Assembly (NCBI GenBank): GCA_945281075.1 | Contig: CALYQE010000047.1 | Location: 1 to 12,826, forward strand | Direction: 5' to 3' | Source of the DNA: an uncultured Lactobacillus sp. | Lineage (GTDB): Bacteria; Bacillota; Bacilli; Lactobacillales; Lactobacillaceae | DNA length: 12,826 bases | In this document: piece by piece, positions 1 to 6,337 of the stretch | Numbering within the stretch: the first letter of the stretch is position 1 | Layout: the number at the start of each line of letters is the position of its first letter | Made by a program: the position numbers and the translations under genes | The notes under the pieces: generated by a model | The model's database searches: none | What the model was told of the DNA's origin: nothing | The model's input: the letters and a program-made list of their open reading frames with translations, nothing else

Positions 1-1
1 G

Positions 2-790
2 CGCAATGCTAAACTTTGGCAAAAAAATGCGGATGTAGTGTGTTCGAGCTCAGACTTATATGAAACGCTTATGAGTGCTTGTTGCGCCATTGAGACTACC
101 AAATACCAAAAAGTGGGCTTTCCGCGCTTAGATGTGCTGAAAAAGCCAGTCTTTTCAAAGGCGCAGCTATTAAAAGCGTTATTTGGGGTCACGGCTGAGC
201 AGAGTCAACTGGGAATTTACATGCCAACATTTCGTTATGAAATGGAAGACGAACAGATTATGACGCAAATCAAAGCAGGGAATTTTTTGGCTTTAGCCGA
301 TTTTGATGGGCAGTCCTTAAACCAATTCTTGCAAGCAAATCAGCAATATCTAATTGTTAAGCTGCATCCCTATGAGGCCAAACTGATCGGAGCGTTAGAC
401 AGTCAATACTCTAATATTGCTTTTCTTAACGATGCTTTTTTATTTGACCAAGACTTTGACCTTTATGAACTGTTGGGTGCAACTGATTTTCTCATGACTG
501 ACTTTTCATCAATTTACTTTGACTACCTGCAGCTGGACAAACCAATCATCTTTTTGACTAATTATTTAGCCCAATATGAACAAAAGCGTGGTCTGCTGCT
601 TGGCCCTTACGAAGAAGTAGTTCCCGGAAAGTGCGTTAAGACGCAAGCACAGCTAATTAAAGCTTTAGCTAGCGCTGATGATCAGCAAGCAAAGCGTCAG
701 TATTGGCTGAAATTAACCAACCAGGTGCATCAGGCTTCGGCTTCAGTGGCTGTCTTTGACTTAATGAAAAAAATTAGAGGAAAATCGTGA
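2..790 (+). CDS. CDP-glycerol glycerophosphotransferase (TagF-like), 5' end missing
   Basis: This reading frame is open from the left window edge, so the gene starts upstream; 262 codons plus the stop are visible. They correspond to the C-terminal GT-B half of the Glyphos_transf family, which moves glycerol-phosphate from CDP-glycerol onto a growing polymer (wall teichoic acid) or onto a sugar, at the inner face of the membrane. Family hallmarks seen are YMPTFR (compare YAPTFR in TagF proteins, about nt 218-235), KLHP (about nt 359-370, with the conserved His) and TDFSSIYFDY (about nt 497-526, compare TDYSS-x-x-FD). The internal GTG at 38 is just a Val codon, since 12 in-frame codons precede it. 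The stop overlaps the next gene's GTG (GTGA), so the two are probably translationally coupled. With a flippase and sugar transferase downstream, it may add glycerol-phosphate to an exported polysaccharide; a true teichoic acid role is equally possible. Family is confident, substrate is inferred. Confidence 0.85.
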   Translation, partial: RNAKLWQKNADVVCSSSDLYETLMSACCAIETTKYQKVGFPRLDVLKKPVFSKAQLLKALFGVTAEQSQLGIYMPTFRYEMEDEQIMTQIKAGNFLALADFDGQSLNQFLQANQQYLIVKLHPYEAKLIGALDSQYSNIAFLNDAFLFDQDFDLYELLGATDFLMTDFSSIYFDYLQLDKPIIFLTNYLAQYEQKRGLLLGPYEEVVPGKCVKTQAQLIKALASADDQQAKRQYWLKLTNQVHQASASVAVFDLMKKIRGKS

Positions 791-2217
791 AAAAAACATT
801 TTTAAATATTTTATATAATGCGGTTTATCAAATTTTTCTAGTATTGGTGCCATTGATTACGGTGCCTTACTTGTCGCGAATCTTAGGTCCGCATACCTAC
901 GGCATTTACAGCAACGTGAACAACATTGTGCAATTTTTAATGATTTTTTGTACTTTGTCGGTTTCTTACATCGGGATGAGAACAATTTCGCAGACGCGGG
1001 CCTTTGGCAGTCAGCAGGAGCTAACGGAAGCCTTTTGGGGTCTGTGGTATTTTCAGGCACTGGCTGGGCTAGTAACGATTATTTTGGTGGTTGCTGTTAC
1101 CAGTTTTTTCAAGCTTAAATACGGGAATTATTTACTCTTAATGGTGCCGTATTTGATTTCGGCACAAGTCGATATTTCGTGGTTTTTTCAGGGAATGGCA
1201 GCTTTCGGCAGGGTAGTGCTGAAAAACACGGCGGTCAAGCTAGTGTCGGTGGTGTTAATTTTAATGTGGGTCAAACAGCCTGGTGATTTGTGGAAGTATA
1301 TGCTGATCATGTCAGTTTCAACCATGCTGGGGTCGTTTGTCTTTTGGTTTGATATTCACCGCTATGTTGGTGGTCCAGTTAGACATTTCTATAAATATCA
1401 GACAACGATTAAAGCAATCATCACGTTGCTAATTCCCCAAATTGCTACGCAAATTTACACGTCGCTTGACAAGCCGATCTTGGGTATTTTTCAAAATTCA
1501 ACGCAGGTAGCCTATTATGATAATTCGCAGCGGATTTCGAATATGGTGCTGGGAATTGTGACTAGTATTTCTCTGGTCATCATGCCGAAAATGGCGGGGG
1601 AAGGCAAAAAAGCACAGCGGGTTATTTTGAAAAAATCGCTTGAAGCCACCGTCATGCTGGGAACAATGTTTGCCGTCATTATTATGGCCAACACGAAAGA
1701 ATTTGTGCCCTTTTTCTTCGGTCACAAATTTATCCCGATGACGCCATTAATGTTCTTTTTCACATTGACGATTATCATGATTCCAATGGGCGGCGTCTTC
1801 GCCAATCAGTTTGCGTTAGCCAATCACCGTGATCGCGATTATGCCATCCCCGTGATCATTGGGGCGCTTTTGGAAGTAATCTTAAGCTACTTTTTAGACC
1901 GGCTTTACGGTGCAACAGGAGCCATGATCGCAATTTTGGTCACCGAATTTATCGTGCTCATTCTCCGCTTATGGATTGTGCGTGACGGCTATGATTTCAA
2001 GTATTCGTTCCATGAAATTCCGAAATACCTGTTAATTGCATTGATTGTCTTGGCGGTCGGAATGCTAATTCCACAGCTAGTTGCTTCTGCCTTTTTAAAT
2101 ATGGTCTTTAAGTCGATCATGATGTTTATTTTGTATATTGGCTTAATGTTTTTGTTTAGGCTTGATTTTAACCAGGACATTATTATGCTGCTAAAACGAT
2201 TTCTTACACGAGGTTAA
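787..2217 (+). CDS. Wzx-type polysaccharide/oligosaccharide flippase
   Basis: This is a 476-residue, strongly hydrophobic protein of the polysaccharide synthesis (Polysacc_synt/MOP) superfamily. It should flip undecaprenyl-linked repeat units across the cytoplasmic membrane. The N-terminus carries the family signature: a short basic start, then an N-x-x-Y-Q helix followed by LVPLITVPYLSRILGP and YGIYS (about residues 20-42). Hydrophobic helices run through the whole length, with basic loops (for example near residues 266-286), consistent with 12-14 membrane spans. Length is normal for Wzx/EpsI-type flippases. The GTG start at 787 overlaps the preceding stop by 4 bases and has an AGAGGA ribosome site at 776-781. 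Context, between a glycerophosphotransferase and a sugar transferase, places it in an exopolysaccharide or capsule cluster. The transported glycan cannot be told from sequence. Confidence 0.9.
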   Translation: MKKTFLNILYNAVYQIFLVLVPLITVPYLSRILGPHTYGIYSNVNNIVQFLMIFCTLSVSYIGMRTISQTRAFGSQQELTEAFWGLWYFQALAGLVTIILVVAVTSFFKLKYGNYLLLMVPYLISAQVDISWFFQGMAAFGRVVLKNTAVKLVSVVLILMWVKQPGDLWKYMLIMSVSTMLGSFVFWFDIHRYVGGPVRHFYKYQTTIKAIITLLIPQIATQIYTSLDKPILGIFQNSTQVAYYDNSQRISNMVLGIVTSISLVIMPKMAGEGKKAQRVILKKSLEATVMLGTMFAVIIMANTKEFVPFFFGHKFIPMTPLMFFFTLTIIMIPMGGVFANQFALANHRDRDYAIPVIIGALLEVILSYFLDRLYGATGAMIAILVTEFIVLILRLWIVRDGYDFKYSFHEIPKYLLIALIVLAVGMLIPQLVASAFLNMVFKSIMMFILYIGLMFLFRLDFNQDIIMLLKRFLTRG

Positions 2218-2219
2218 CA

Positions 2220-2918
2220 ATGATTCCGAAAATTATTCATTATGTCTGGGTTGGCGGTAACCCGAAATCCGAAAATATTCAGCGCTGTATGAATACCTGG
2301 TCGAAACATCTGCAGGACTATCAAATTATTGAATGGAATGAAAATAATTTTGATATCCATGAAAATAAGTATGTCGAGCAAGCGTATCAGGCAAAGAAAT
2401 GGGCGTTTGTTTCCGATTATATTAGGGCCAAGGCGGTCTACGAAATGGGCGGCATTTACCTTGATACCGATGTTTTGGTTCTCGATCAATTGGACGAACT
2501 GCTTAGTGATCGGGCATTTGTTGGTTTTGAAAATAAGGATAACCCCTTTACCGCAGTTTTTGGGGCAGAAAAAAACCATCCTTTAATTAAGGACATGCTA
2601 GCATACTATGATGATCGCGATTTTACCTTTGATCGGCAAAATCAGCTGGTTGGGGTAAATACCGTCTCGGTTTCTGATCTGCTAAAAACTAAATATCATG
2701 TTCAACCCAATAACCAAGAGCAAATGTTAGCTGAAGGCATTCACGTATATCCTGACGGGATCTTGTGCAATCCCTCCGCTAATTCCAAGACGATCCATGT
2801 TTTCACCGGAACCTGGATGGAAGGCGCCAAACCTTTGAAACGTAAACTGGTAACTGCCTTGAAGGTGCGCATAAAAACGGCCAAAGAAGCGGCGCTTTAT
2901 GCCAAGTTGTTCAGATAA
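2220..2918 (+). CDS. GT32/OCH1-like glycosyltransferase of surface polysaccharide synthesis
   Basis: This is a 232-residue cytosolic glycosyltransferase of the 'DXD sugar-binding' (Gly_transf_sug, OCH1/GT32-like) group. The diagnostic N-terminus IPKIIHYVWVGG spans residues 2-13. The metal and nucleotide-sugar site lies in the stretch from SDYIRA (65-70) through YEMGGIYLDTDV (74-85), with Asp82 and Asp84 forming the DXD. A C-terminal motif HVFTGTW (193-199) matches the family's usual H-x-x-x-G-S-W ending. Length is typical for bacterial capsular members. It starts 2 bases after the flippase stop, with GAGGT at 2210-2214 as ribosome site, so it is part of the same operon. It probably adds one sugar to the lipid-linked repeat unit; donor and acceptor are unknown. 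The C-terminal 30 residues are basic (KPLKRK, VRIKTAK), which could favour membrane contact (inference). Confidence 0.88.
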   Translation: MIPKIIHYVWVGGNPKSENIQRCMNTWSKHLQDYQIIEWNENNFDIHENKYVEQAYQAKKWAFVSDYIRAKAVYEMGGIYLDTDVLVLDQLDELLSDRAFVGFENKDNPFTAVFGAEKNHPLIKDMLAYYDDRDFTFDRQNQLVGVNTVSVSDLLKTKYHVQPNNQEQMLAEGIHVYPDGILCNPSANSKTIHVFTGTWMEGAKPLKRKLVTALKVRIKTAKEAALYAKLFR

Positions 2919-3377
2919 ATGACCGAAGCTGAATTAAAACAATTAGTTGAAAAAATTTCTGAGCAAGCTTTTCAGCGGCCTTTTAAACATCAAGTGAAGA
3001 TTAACCACCGCATGACTACGACGGGCGGTCGGTACTATTTAAATGACCATCATCTTGAGATCAATGATCATTTTTTAGCCCCGCAATACCGTAATGAGTT
3101 GATCGGAATTATTAAGCATGAACTAGTTCATTACCATCTTCACTTGGCTCACCAGGGTTATCGGCACCGTGATTCCGATTTTAAGCTCTTATTAAATCGG
3201 GTTCAAGGCAGCCGTTATGCACCAGACATTGGTTTAAGGCGCAAGCCTAAGAGGAAGTACACCTATGTGTGCCAAAATTGTAAGGTAACTTTTAAAAGAG
3301 TGAGAAGAATTGATGTGAGTCGCTTTGCATGTGGTCGATGTGGTGGTATGCTAAGACTTATTAATGAGCAGAAATAA
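2919..3377 (+). CDS. SprT-like zinc metalloprotein
   Basis: This is a 152-residue SprT-like (WLM/Spartan-related) protein. It has the zincin motif HELVH at residues 67-71 (His67, Glu68, His71); a later His near 83 (GYRHRDSDFK) is the likely third ligand. A C-terminal zinc ribbon uses Cys118, Cys121, Cys138 and Cys141 in two C-x-x-C pairs. Eukaryotic Spartan cleaves DNA-protein crosslinks, but the role of short Firmicute SprT-like proteins is not established. Its ATG immediately follows the TAA of the upstream glycosyltransferase, in the same reading frame, and I see no clear Shine-Dalgarno in the preceding 15 bases. Translation therefore probably depends on termination-reinitiation. No in-frame alternative start that keeps the conserved N-terminus is visible. 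It ends the polysaccharide operon, although its function looks unrelated to sugars. Confidence 0.85.
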   Translation: MTEAELKQLVEKISEQAFQRPFKHQVKINHRMTTTGGRYYLNDHHLEINDHFLAPQYRNELIGIIKHELVHYHLHLAHQGYRHRDSDFKLLLNRVQGSRYAPDIGLRRKPKRKYTYVCQNCKVTFKRVRRIDVSRFACGRCGGMLRLINEQK

Positions 3378-3382
3378 AATGT

Positions 3383-3412
3383 TTGACAATTGTTTAAGGA
3401 CCGAACTATAAT
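3383..3412 (+). promoter_or_regulatory. Consensus sigma-A promoter of the marR-ABC unit
   Basis: A perfect -35 TTGACA (3383-3388) and perfect -10 TATAAT (3407-3412) are separated by 18 bases, placing the transcription start near 3419. It lies 5 bases after the sprT stop and serves the MarR gene at 3468. An 8-base palindrome, ACAATTGT (3386-3393), overlaps the -35 element and could be an additional operator (inference). Confidence 0.85.
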
Positions 3413-3428
3413 TTTCTTGTAAAAATGT

Positions 3429-3440
3429 TTAGGTACCTAA
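3429..3440. promoter_or_regulatory. Perfect 12-base palindrome, candidate MarR operator
   Basis: TTAGGTACCTAA is a perfect inverted repeat about 10-21 bases downstream of the predicted transcription start and 28 bases before the MarR start codon. Its size, symmetry and place are typical for a MarR-family dimer site used in autorepression. Binding by the adjacent regulator is inferred from position only. Confidence 0.6.
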
Positions 3441-3454
3441 TAAAAATTAAAAAT

Positions 3455-3460
3455 AAGGAG
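3455..3460 (+). promoter_or_regulatory. Ribosome binding site of the MarR gene
   Basis: AAGGAG sits 7 bases before the ATG at 3468 and fixes this start. It lies clear of the 3429-3440 palindrome, so repression there would act on transcription rather than by covering this site. Confidence 0.85.
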
Positions 3461-3467
3461 AAATATT

Positions 3468-4154
3468 ATGAGCGAAGCAAGCAATAAATTGATGAAGCAG
3501 CTTTTTTTCATTATGCGGGCTAGTCGATACTTTATGTTTCAAAATAAGTTGCCAATTTCTGGGCAAAAAAGGGTGTTAGGCGTACTGAACCTTGAAAATG
3601 GGCTAACGCAAAACTACTTAACTGAGATTTTGGCTTTAAAACCTGGTTCATTGGCCGAATTACTGAAAAAAATGGAAGGTAAGGGTCTAATTAGACGCGA
3701 AACAGACGATCAAGATAAGCGGGTAAAACGTGTTTACTTAACAGAAGAAGGCAAAAAAGAAGCCGATCAGATCGATGAATTACGAAAAGAACAAGATACC
3801 GCGGGCTTTTTTGCTGGATTGACTTCTGAAGAGCAAGAACAATTTAGCAACTATTTAGAAAAGATTGCTGATGGCTGGGAAGACGACTTTAAGCGCCATG
3901 CCCGCAAGTTTGTTGATCCGGCTATAAAGATTAAAGCGTATGCGAGTTGGCGCAAGTATGCCGAAAGACATAATTTTTCTAAAGAAGAGATGGAAAAGAT
4001 TTGCCATCAAATGCATAAACGACACATCCATGATGATTACTGCCATAACTTTTCTTCCATGGACTTCAAGGACAAATACTGTGGTTTTGACATTAAAAAG
4101 CTAGAAGATAGCGACATTTGGCGCGAATTTTGGCATAATGATGATGAAAAATAA
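3468..4154 (+). CDS. MarR-family regulator with His/Cys-rich C-terminal extension
   Basis: This is a 228-residue protein; ordinary MarR proteins have about 140-160. Residues 1 to about 140 form the MarR core. The winged helix-turn-helix runs from LTQNYLTEIL (46-55) through the recognition helix PGSLAELLKKME (59-70), then the wing with DDQDKRVKRVYLTEEG (80-95). The extra segment from about 141 to 228 is rich in His, Cys and charged residues: His at 144, 168, 180, 183, 186, 188, 193 and 223, and Cys at 179, 192 and 205, densest at C-H-Q-M-H-K-R-H-I-H (179-188). This could bind a metal or haem, but that is unproven. It has its own consensus promoter, a leader palindrome and an AAGGAG site, and lies directly upstream of an ABC exporter. 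The likely role is ligand-responsive repression of itself and the transporter. The inducer is unknown. Confidence 0.88.
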   Translation: MSEASNKLMKQLFFIMRASRYFMFQNKLPISGQKRVLGVLNLENGLTQNYLTEILALKPGSLAELLKKMEGKGLIRRETDDQDKRVKRVYLTEEGKKEADQIDELRKEQDTAGFFAGLTSEEQEQFSNYLEKIADGWEDDFKRHARKFVDPAIKIKAYASWRKYAERHNFSKEEMEKICHQMHKRHIHDDYCHNFSSMDFKDKYCGFDIKKLEDSDIWREFWHNDDEK

Positions 4155-4164
4155 TTAGAATAGC

Positions 4165-4204
4165 AAAAAAGAGTTTTTCAATATTAACTGAAAAACTTTT
4201 TCTT
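4165..4204 (+). terminator. Low-GC hairpin between marR and the ABC gene (terminator/attenuator)
   Basis: AGTTTTTCA (4172-4180) pairs perfectly with TGAAAAACT (4189-4197) over an 8-base loop. The stem extends by a G-T wobble and flanking A-T pairs (A-run 4165-4170 with T-run 4197-4201), and the T-rich stretch continues to about 4205. This fits a weak intrinsic terminator. No obvious promoter follows before the ABC start, so it probably lowers read-through into the exporter rather than ending the operon. Confidence 0.6.
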
Positions 4205-4232
4205 TAGACAAAATGCGGAAAGTGGTAAGTTT

Positions 4233-5984
4233 ATGGCGTTTAAATCACGCAAAGATAGCGCGCACCAGGTTAAAATGAAAGACTTTTTCCGGTTGCTAAA
4301 AGGATTAGAGCTAAAAAAGTCACTCTTTGTAATAGGTTTGTCTTTTAGTTTAATTACCAGTGCTGCGAACCTCGTCTTGCCTTTATTAACTAAAGATTTG
4401 GTAGATACGAGCAAGTGGGATAATTTTAATTATCAAAGCATGGTGATCATTGTAGTTGTCTTTATTGTACAGTTGCTTTTAGGAACCGTTGGCGGTTATC
4501 TTTTACGTTATTTTGGTGAAAACGTGGTCAAAAGTTTGCGTGAACAACTTTGGGCCCACTTGTTGCAGTTGCCAGTTTCTTATTTTGATGAAAATAAGGC
4601 TGGTGAAAGCAGTTCACGCTTAGTTAATGACACGGGGGTGATCAAAGACCTGATTGCCTCGCAGTTTCCCAATTTTATTACGGGTGCAATTCAGCTGCTG
4701 TTTTCACTCGTGATCCTGTTTGTGATGGACTGGCAAATGGCCACCTTGATGTTTACCATTGTGCCGGTGGTGGTTTTGATTTTCTTGCCGGTTGGACGCA
4801 TGATGGCGCGCTTAGGAAGAAAATTGCAGGCCGCAACTGCTGAGTTCAACGGTGATGTCAGTGAAAAATTGACGGAAATTCGCCTGATTAAAGCCAGTAA
4901 CGGTGAACAGCTTGAGGAAAGACAGGGCAATAAGTTGATCAAAAAGATTTTTCACATTGGGGTAATTGACGCTCGGGTGGAAGCGATTTTACAGCCAATT
5001 ATGACTACGTTGATGATGGGCGCTTTTGCTGGTATTTTGGCTTTTGGCTTAATTAGAGTTGCGCAAGGAACCTTGTCGAGCGGATCTTTAGTGGCCTTTT
5101 TGCTCTACTTATTTAATGTGATTGCACCATTTGCTAACTTTGCAACCTTCTTTTCGCAGGTTCAAAAAGCTCTGGGGTCAACCGAGCGGATTCAGCAAAT
5201 TTTACAAATTAAACCCGAAAAAGGTCGTTCGCAGCTGTGCCTTGATCTTGATCACCAGTTGTTGACAGCTGAAAACGTGCAGTTTAGCTATGAAGAAAAC
5301 GAGCCAGTTTTGCAGTCGATTTCTTTTTCTGCGCAACCTAATTCCGTGGTTGCCTTCGTCGGTCCCAGTGGAGGCGGGAAGTCAACCATTTTTGCGTTAC
5401 TTGAACGCTTTTATCAGCCAACTGGTGGGAAGATGATGGTCGGTCAGCATGACATTCAAGAGATTGATCTTTCCGACTGGCGCGCCCAAATTGGTTATGT
5501 TTCGCAAAACAGTGCCATTTTTTCTGGTACCATTCGTGATAATTTGTTGTATGGCTTGCCGCATGAACTAAGCGATCAGGAGCTTTGGACAGGTCTGAAG
5601 CTTGCTTATGCTGACCAATTTGTCAAAGAATTTCCTGCGCAAATGGAAACGGAAATTGGTGAGCGTGGCATCAAATTATCTGGTGGCCAAAAGCAGCGCC
5701 TAACAATTGCCCGGGCTTTTTTACGGAACCCCAAAATTTTAATGTTGGATGAAGCAACTGCCAGTCTTGACTCAGAATCAGAAAGAAAAGTGCAACAGGC
5801 ACTTGATCAGCTCATGGTCAACCGCACGACGTTAGTAATAGCGCACCGGCTTTCAACGATCGTCAATGCCGATCAAATCTACTTTATTGAACATGGTAAA
5901 ATAACCGGACACGGCACGCATCATGAATTAATGAAAACTCATGCTTTGTATGCCAAATATGTGACTGAGCAGATGGTTGATTAA
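4233..5984 (+). CDS. ABC multidrug-type exporter half-transporter (LmrA/BmrA-like)
   Basis: This is a 583-residue fused membrane-ATPase half-transporter, expected to work as a homodimer and export a hydrophobic or toxic substrate at the cytoplasmic membrane. Residues about 28-315 are the six-helix exporter domain (ABC_membrane), including coupling-helix features such as PVSYFDENKAGE (114-125). The nucleotide-binding domain covers about 343-583: Walker A GPSGGGKST (377-385), Q-loop Gln425, exporter X-loop TEIGERG (473-479), signature LSGGQ (482-486), Walker B ending with Asp506 and catalytic Glu507, D-loop SLD (511-513) and H-loop His538. All catalytic residues are present, and length matches LmrA/BmrA (about 590). 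The ATG at 4233 is preceded by a moderate GGAAAGTGG ribosome site. Its position after a MarR gene supports substrate-induced efflux. The substrate cannot be read from sequence; lipid or peptide export is also possible. Confidence 0.92.
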   Translation: MAFKSRKDSAHQVKMKDFFRLLKGLELKKSLFVIGLSFSLITSAANLVLPLLTKDLVDTSKWDNFNYQSMVIIVVVFIVQLLLGTVGGYLLRYFGENVVKSLREQLWAHLLQLPVSYFDENKAGESSSRLVNDTGVIKDLIASQFPNFITGAIQLLFSLVILFVMDWQMATLMFTIVPVVVLIFLPVGRMMARLGRKLQAATAEFNGDVSEKLTEIRLIKASNGEQLEERQGNKLIKKIFHIGVIDARVEAILQPIMTTLMMGAFAGILAFGLIRVAQGTLSSGSLVAFLLYLFNVIAPFANFATFFSQVQKALGSTERIQQILQIKPEKGRSQLCLDLDHQLLTAENVQFSYEENEPVLQSISFSAQPNSVVAFVGPSGGGKSTIFALLERFYQPTGGKMMVGQHDIQEIDLSDWRAQIGYVSQNSAIFSGTIRDNLLYGLPHELSDQELWTGLKLAYADQFVKEFPAQMETEIGERGIKLSGGQKQRLTIARAFLRNPKILMLDEATASLDSESERKVQQALDQLMVNRTTLVIAHRLSTIVNADQIYFIEHGKITGHGTHHELMKTHALYAKYVTEQMVD

Positions 5985-6016
5985 CAGCATTTTTGAAAAA
6001 AACCACTTCGAGGGTC

Positions 6017-6045
6017 TTGTGCTGAAATTAATTTTGCGTTATAGT
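6017..6045 (+). promoter_or_regulatory. Likely promoter of tRNA-Leu
   Basis: TATAGT (6040-6045) is a good -10 and ends 12 bases before the first tRNA base. TTGTGC (6017-6022), 17 bases upstream, is a weak -35. Spacing and position fit initiation a few bases before the mature tRNA 5' end. I see no convincing terminator for the ABC gene between 5985 and this point, so read-through is also possible. Confidence 0.5.
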
Positions 6046-6057
6046 AGTGACTGTGTT

Positions 6058-6144
6058 GCGGGCATGGCGGAATTGGCAGACGCGCAAGACTAAGGATCTT
6101 GTGATCGCTTTTAGATCGTGGAAGTTCGAGTCTTCTTGCCCGCA
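6058..6144 (+). tRNA. tRNA-Leu, anticodon AAG
   Basis: This is an 87-base class II tRNA. The acceptor arms GCGGGCA (6058-6064) and TGCCCGC (6137-6143) pair fully, with discriminator A at 6144. The D-stem is GCG/CGC (6067-6069 with 6081-6083), with TTGG in the loop. The anticodon stem CAAGA/TCTTG (6085-6089 with 6097-6101) encloses the loop CTAAGGA, giving anticodon AAG at 6092-6094. The long variable arm (6102-6119) contains GATC/GATC pairing, and the T-arm has loop TTCGAGT at 6125-6131. The long variable arm and discriminator A confirm leucine. The 3' CCA is not encoded (CTA follows). A34 is uncommon in bacteria outside tRNA-Arg(ACG); it would read CUU, and more if deaminated to inosine. Confidence 0.95.
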
Positions 6145-6154
6145 CTAATAATTA

Positions 6155-6178
6155 ATGGAGCTTCGGCTCCATTTTTTT
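6155..6178 (+). terminator. Intrinsic terminator of tRNA-Leu
   Basis: A 7-bp stem ATGGAGC/GCTCCAT (6155-6161 with 6166-6172) is closed by a TTCG tetraloop and followed by seven T (6172-6178). It begins 10 bases after the tRNA 3' end, so the tRNA is probably a monocistronic unit. Confidence 0.93.
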
Positions 6179-6290
6179 GTGCGCAAAAATTAGGCACTTG
6201 GGGCGGCATGCTAAAGTAAAAAATCTGCGGGATTGTTGAGCGGGTGTTTTTTATTTTAAAAATTAATTACATTAGATAATTTTGCTAACG

Positions 6291-6303
6291 AAACGTTTAT
6301 ACT
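6291..6303 (+). promoter_or_regulatory. Possible -10 element and short palindrome before the GH73 gene
   Basis: TATACT (6298-6303) resembles a -10 box and lies 34 bases before the ATG, but no good -35 is found 16-18 bases upstream. AAACGTTT (6291-6298) is a perfect 8-base palindrome abutting it and could be an operator. The rest of the 6179-6337 gap shows no gene, RNA or repeat that I can support. Confidence 0.3.
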
Positions 6304-6337
6304 TAAAGGTAATAATTAAAAAAGTAAGGATAAATTT

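Noticed and set aside
38-40. GTG as the start of the TagF-like gene
   Set aside because: The frame is open to the window edge, no ribosome site is present, and the family is much longer, so the gene is truncated by the window.
857-2579. Minus-strand open frames opposite the flippase and glycosyltransferase genes
   Set aside because: They overlap strongly supported + strand genes, lack ribosome sites and show no recognisable domains; they are antisense shadows.
5985-6024. CAGCA/TGCTG inverted repeat after the ABC gene as a terminator
   Set aside because: Only 5 pairs separated by about 30 bases and no T-run directly after; not a convincing intrinsic terminator.
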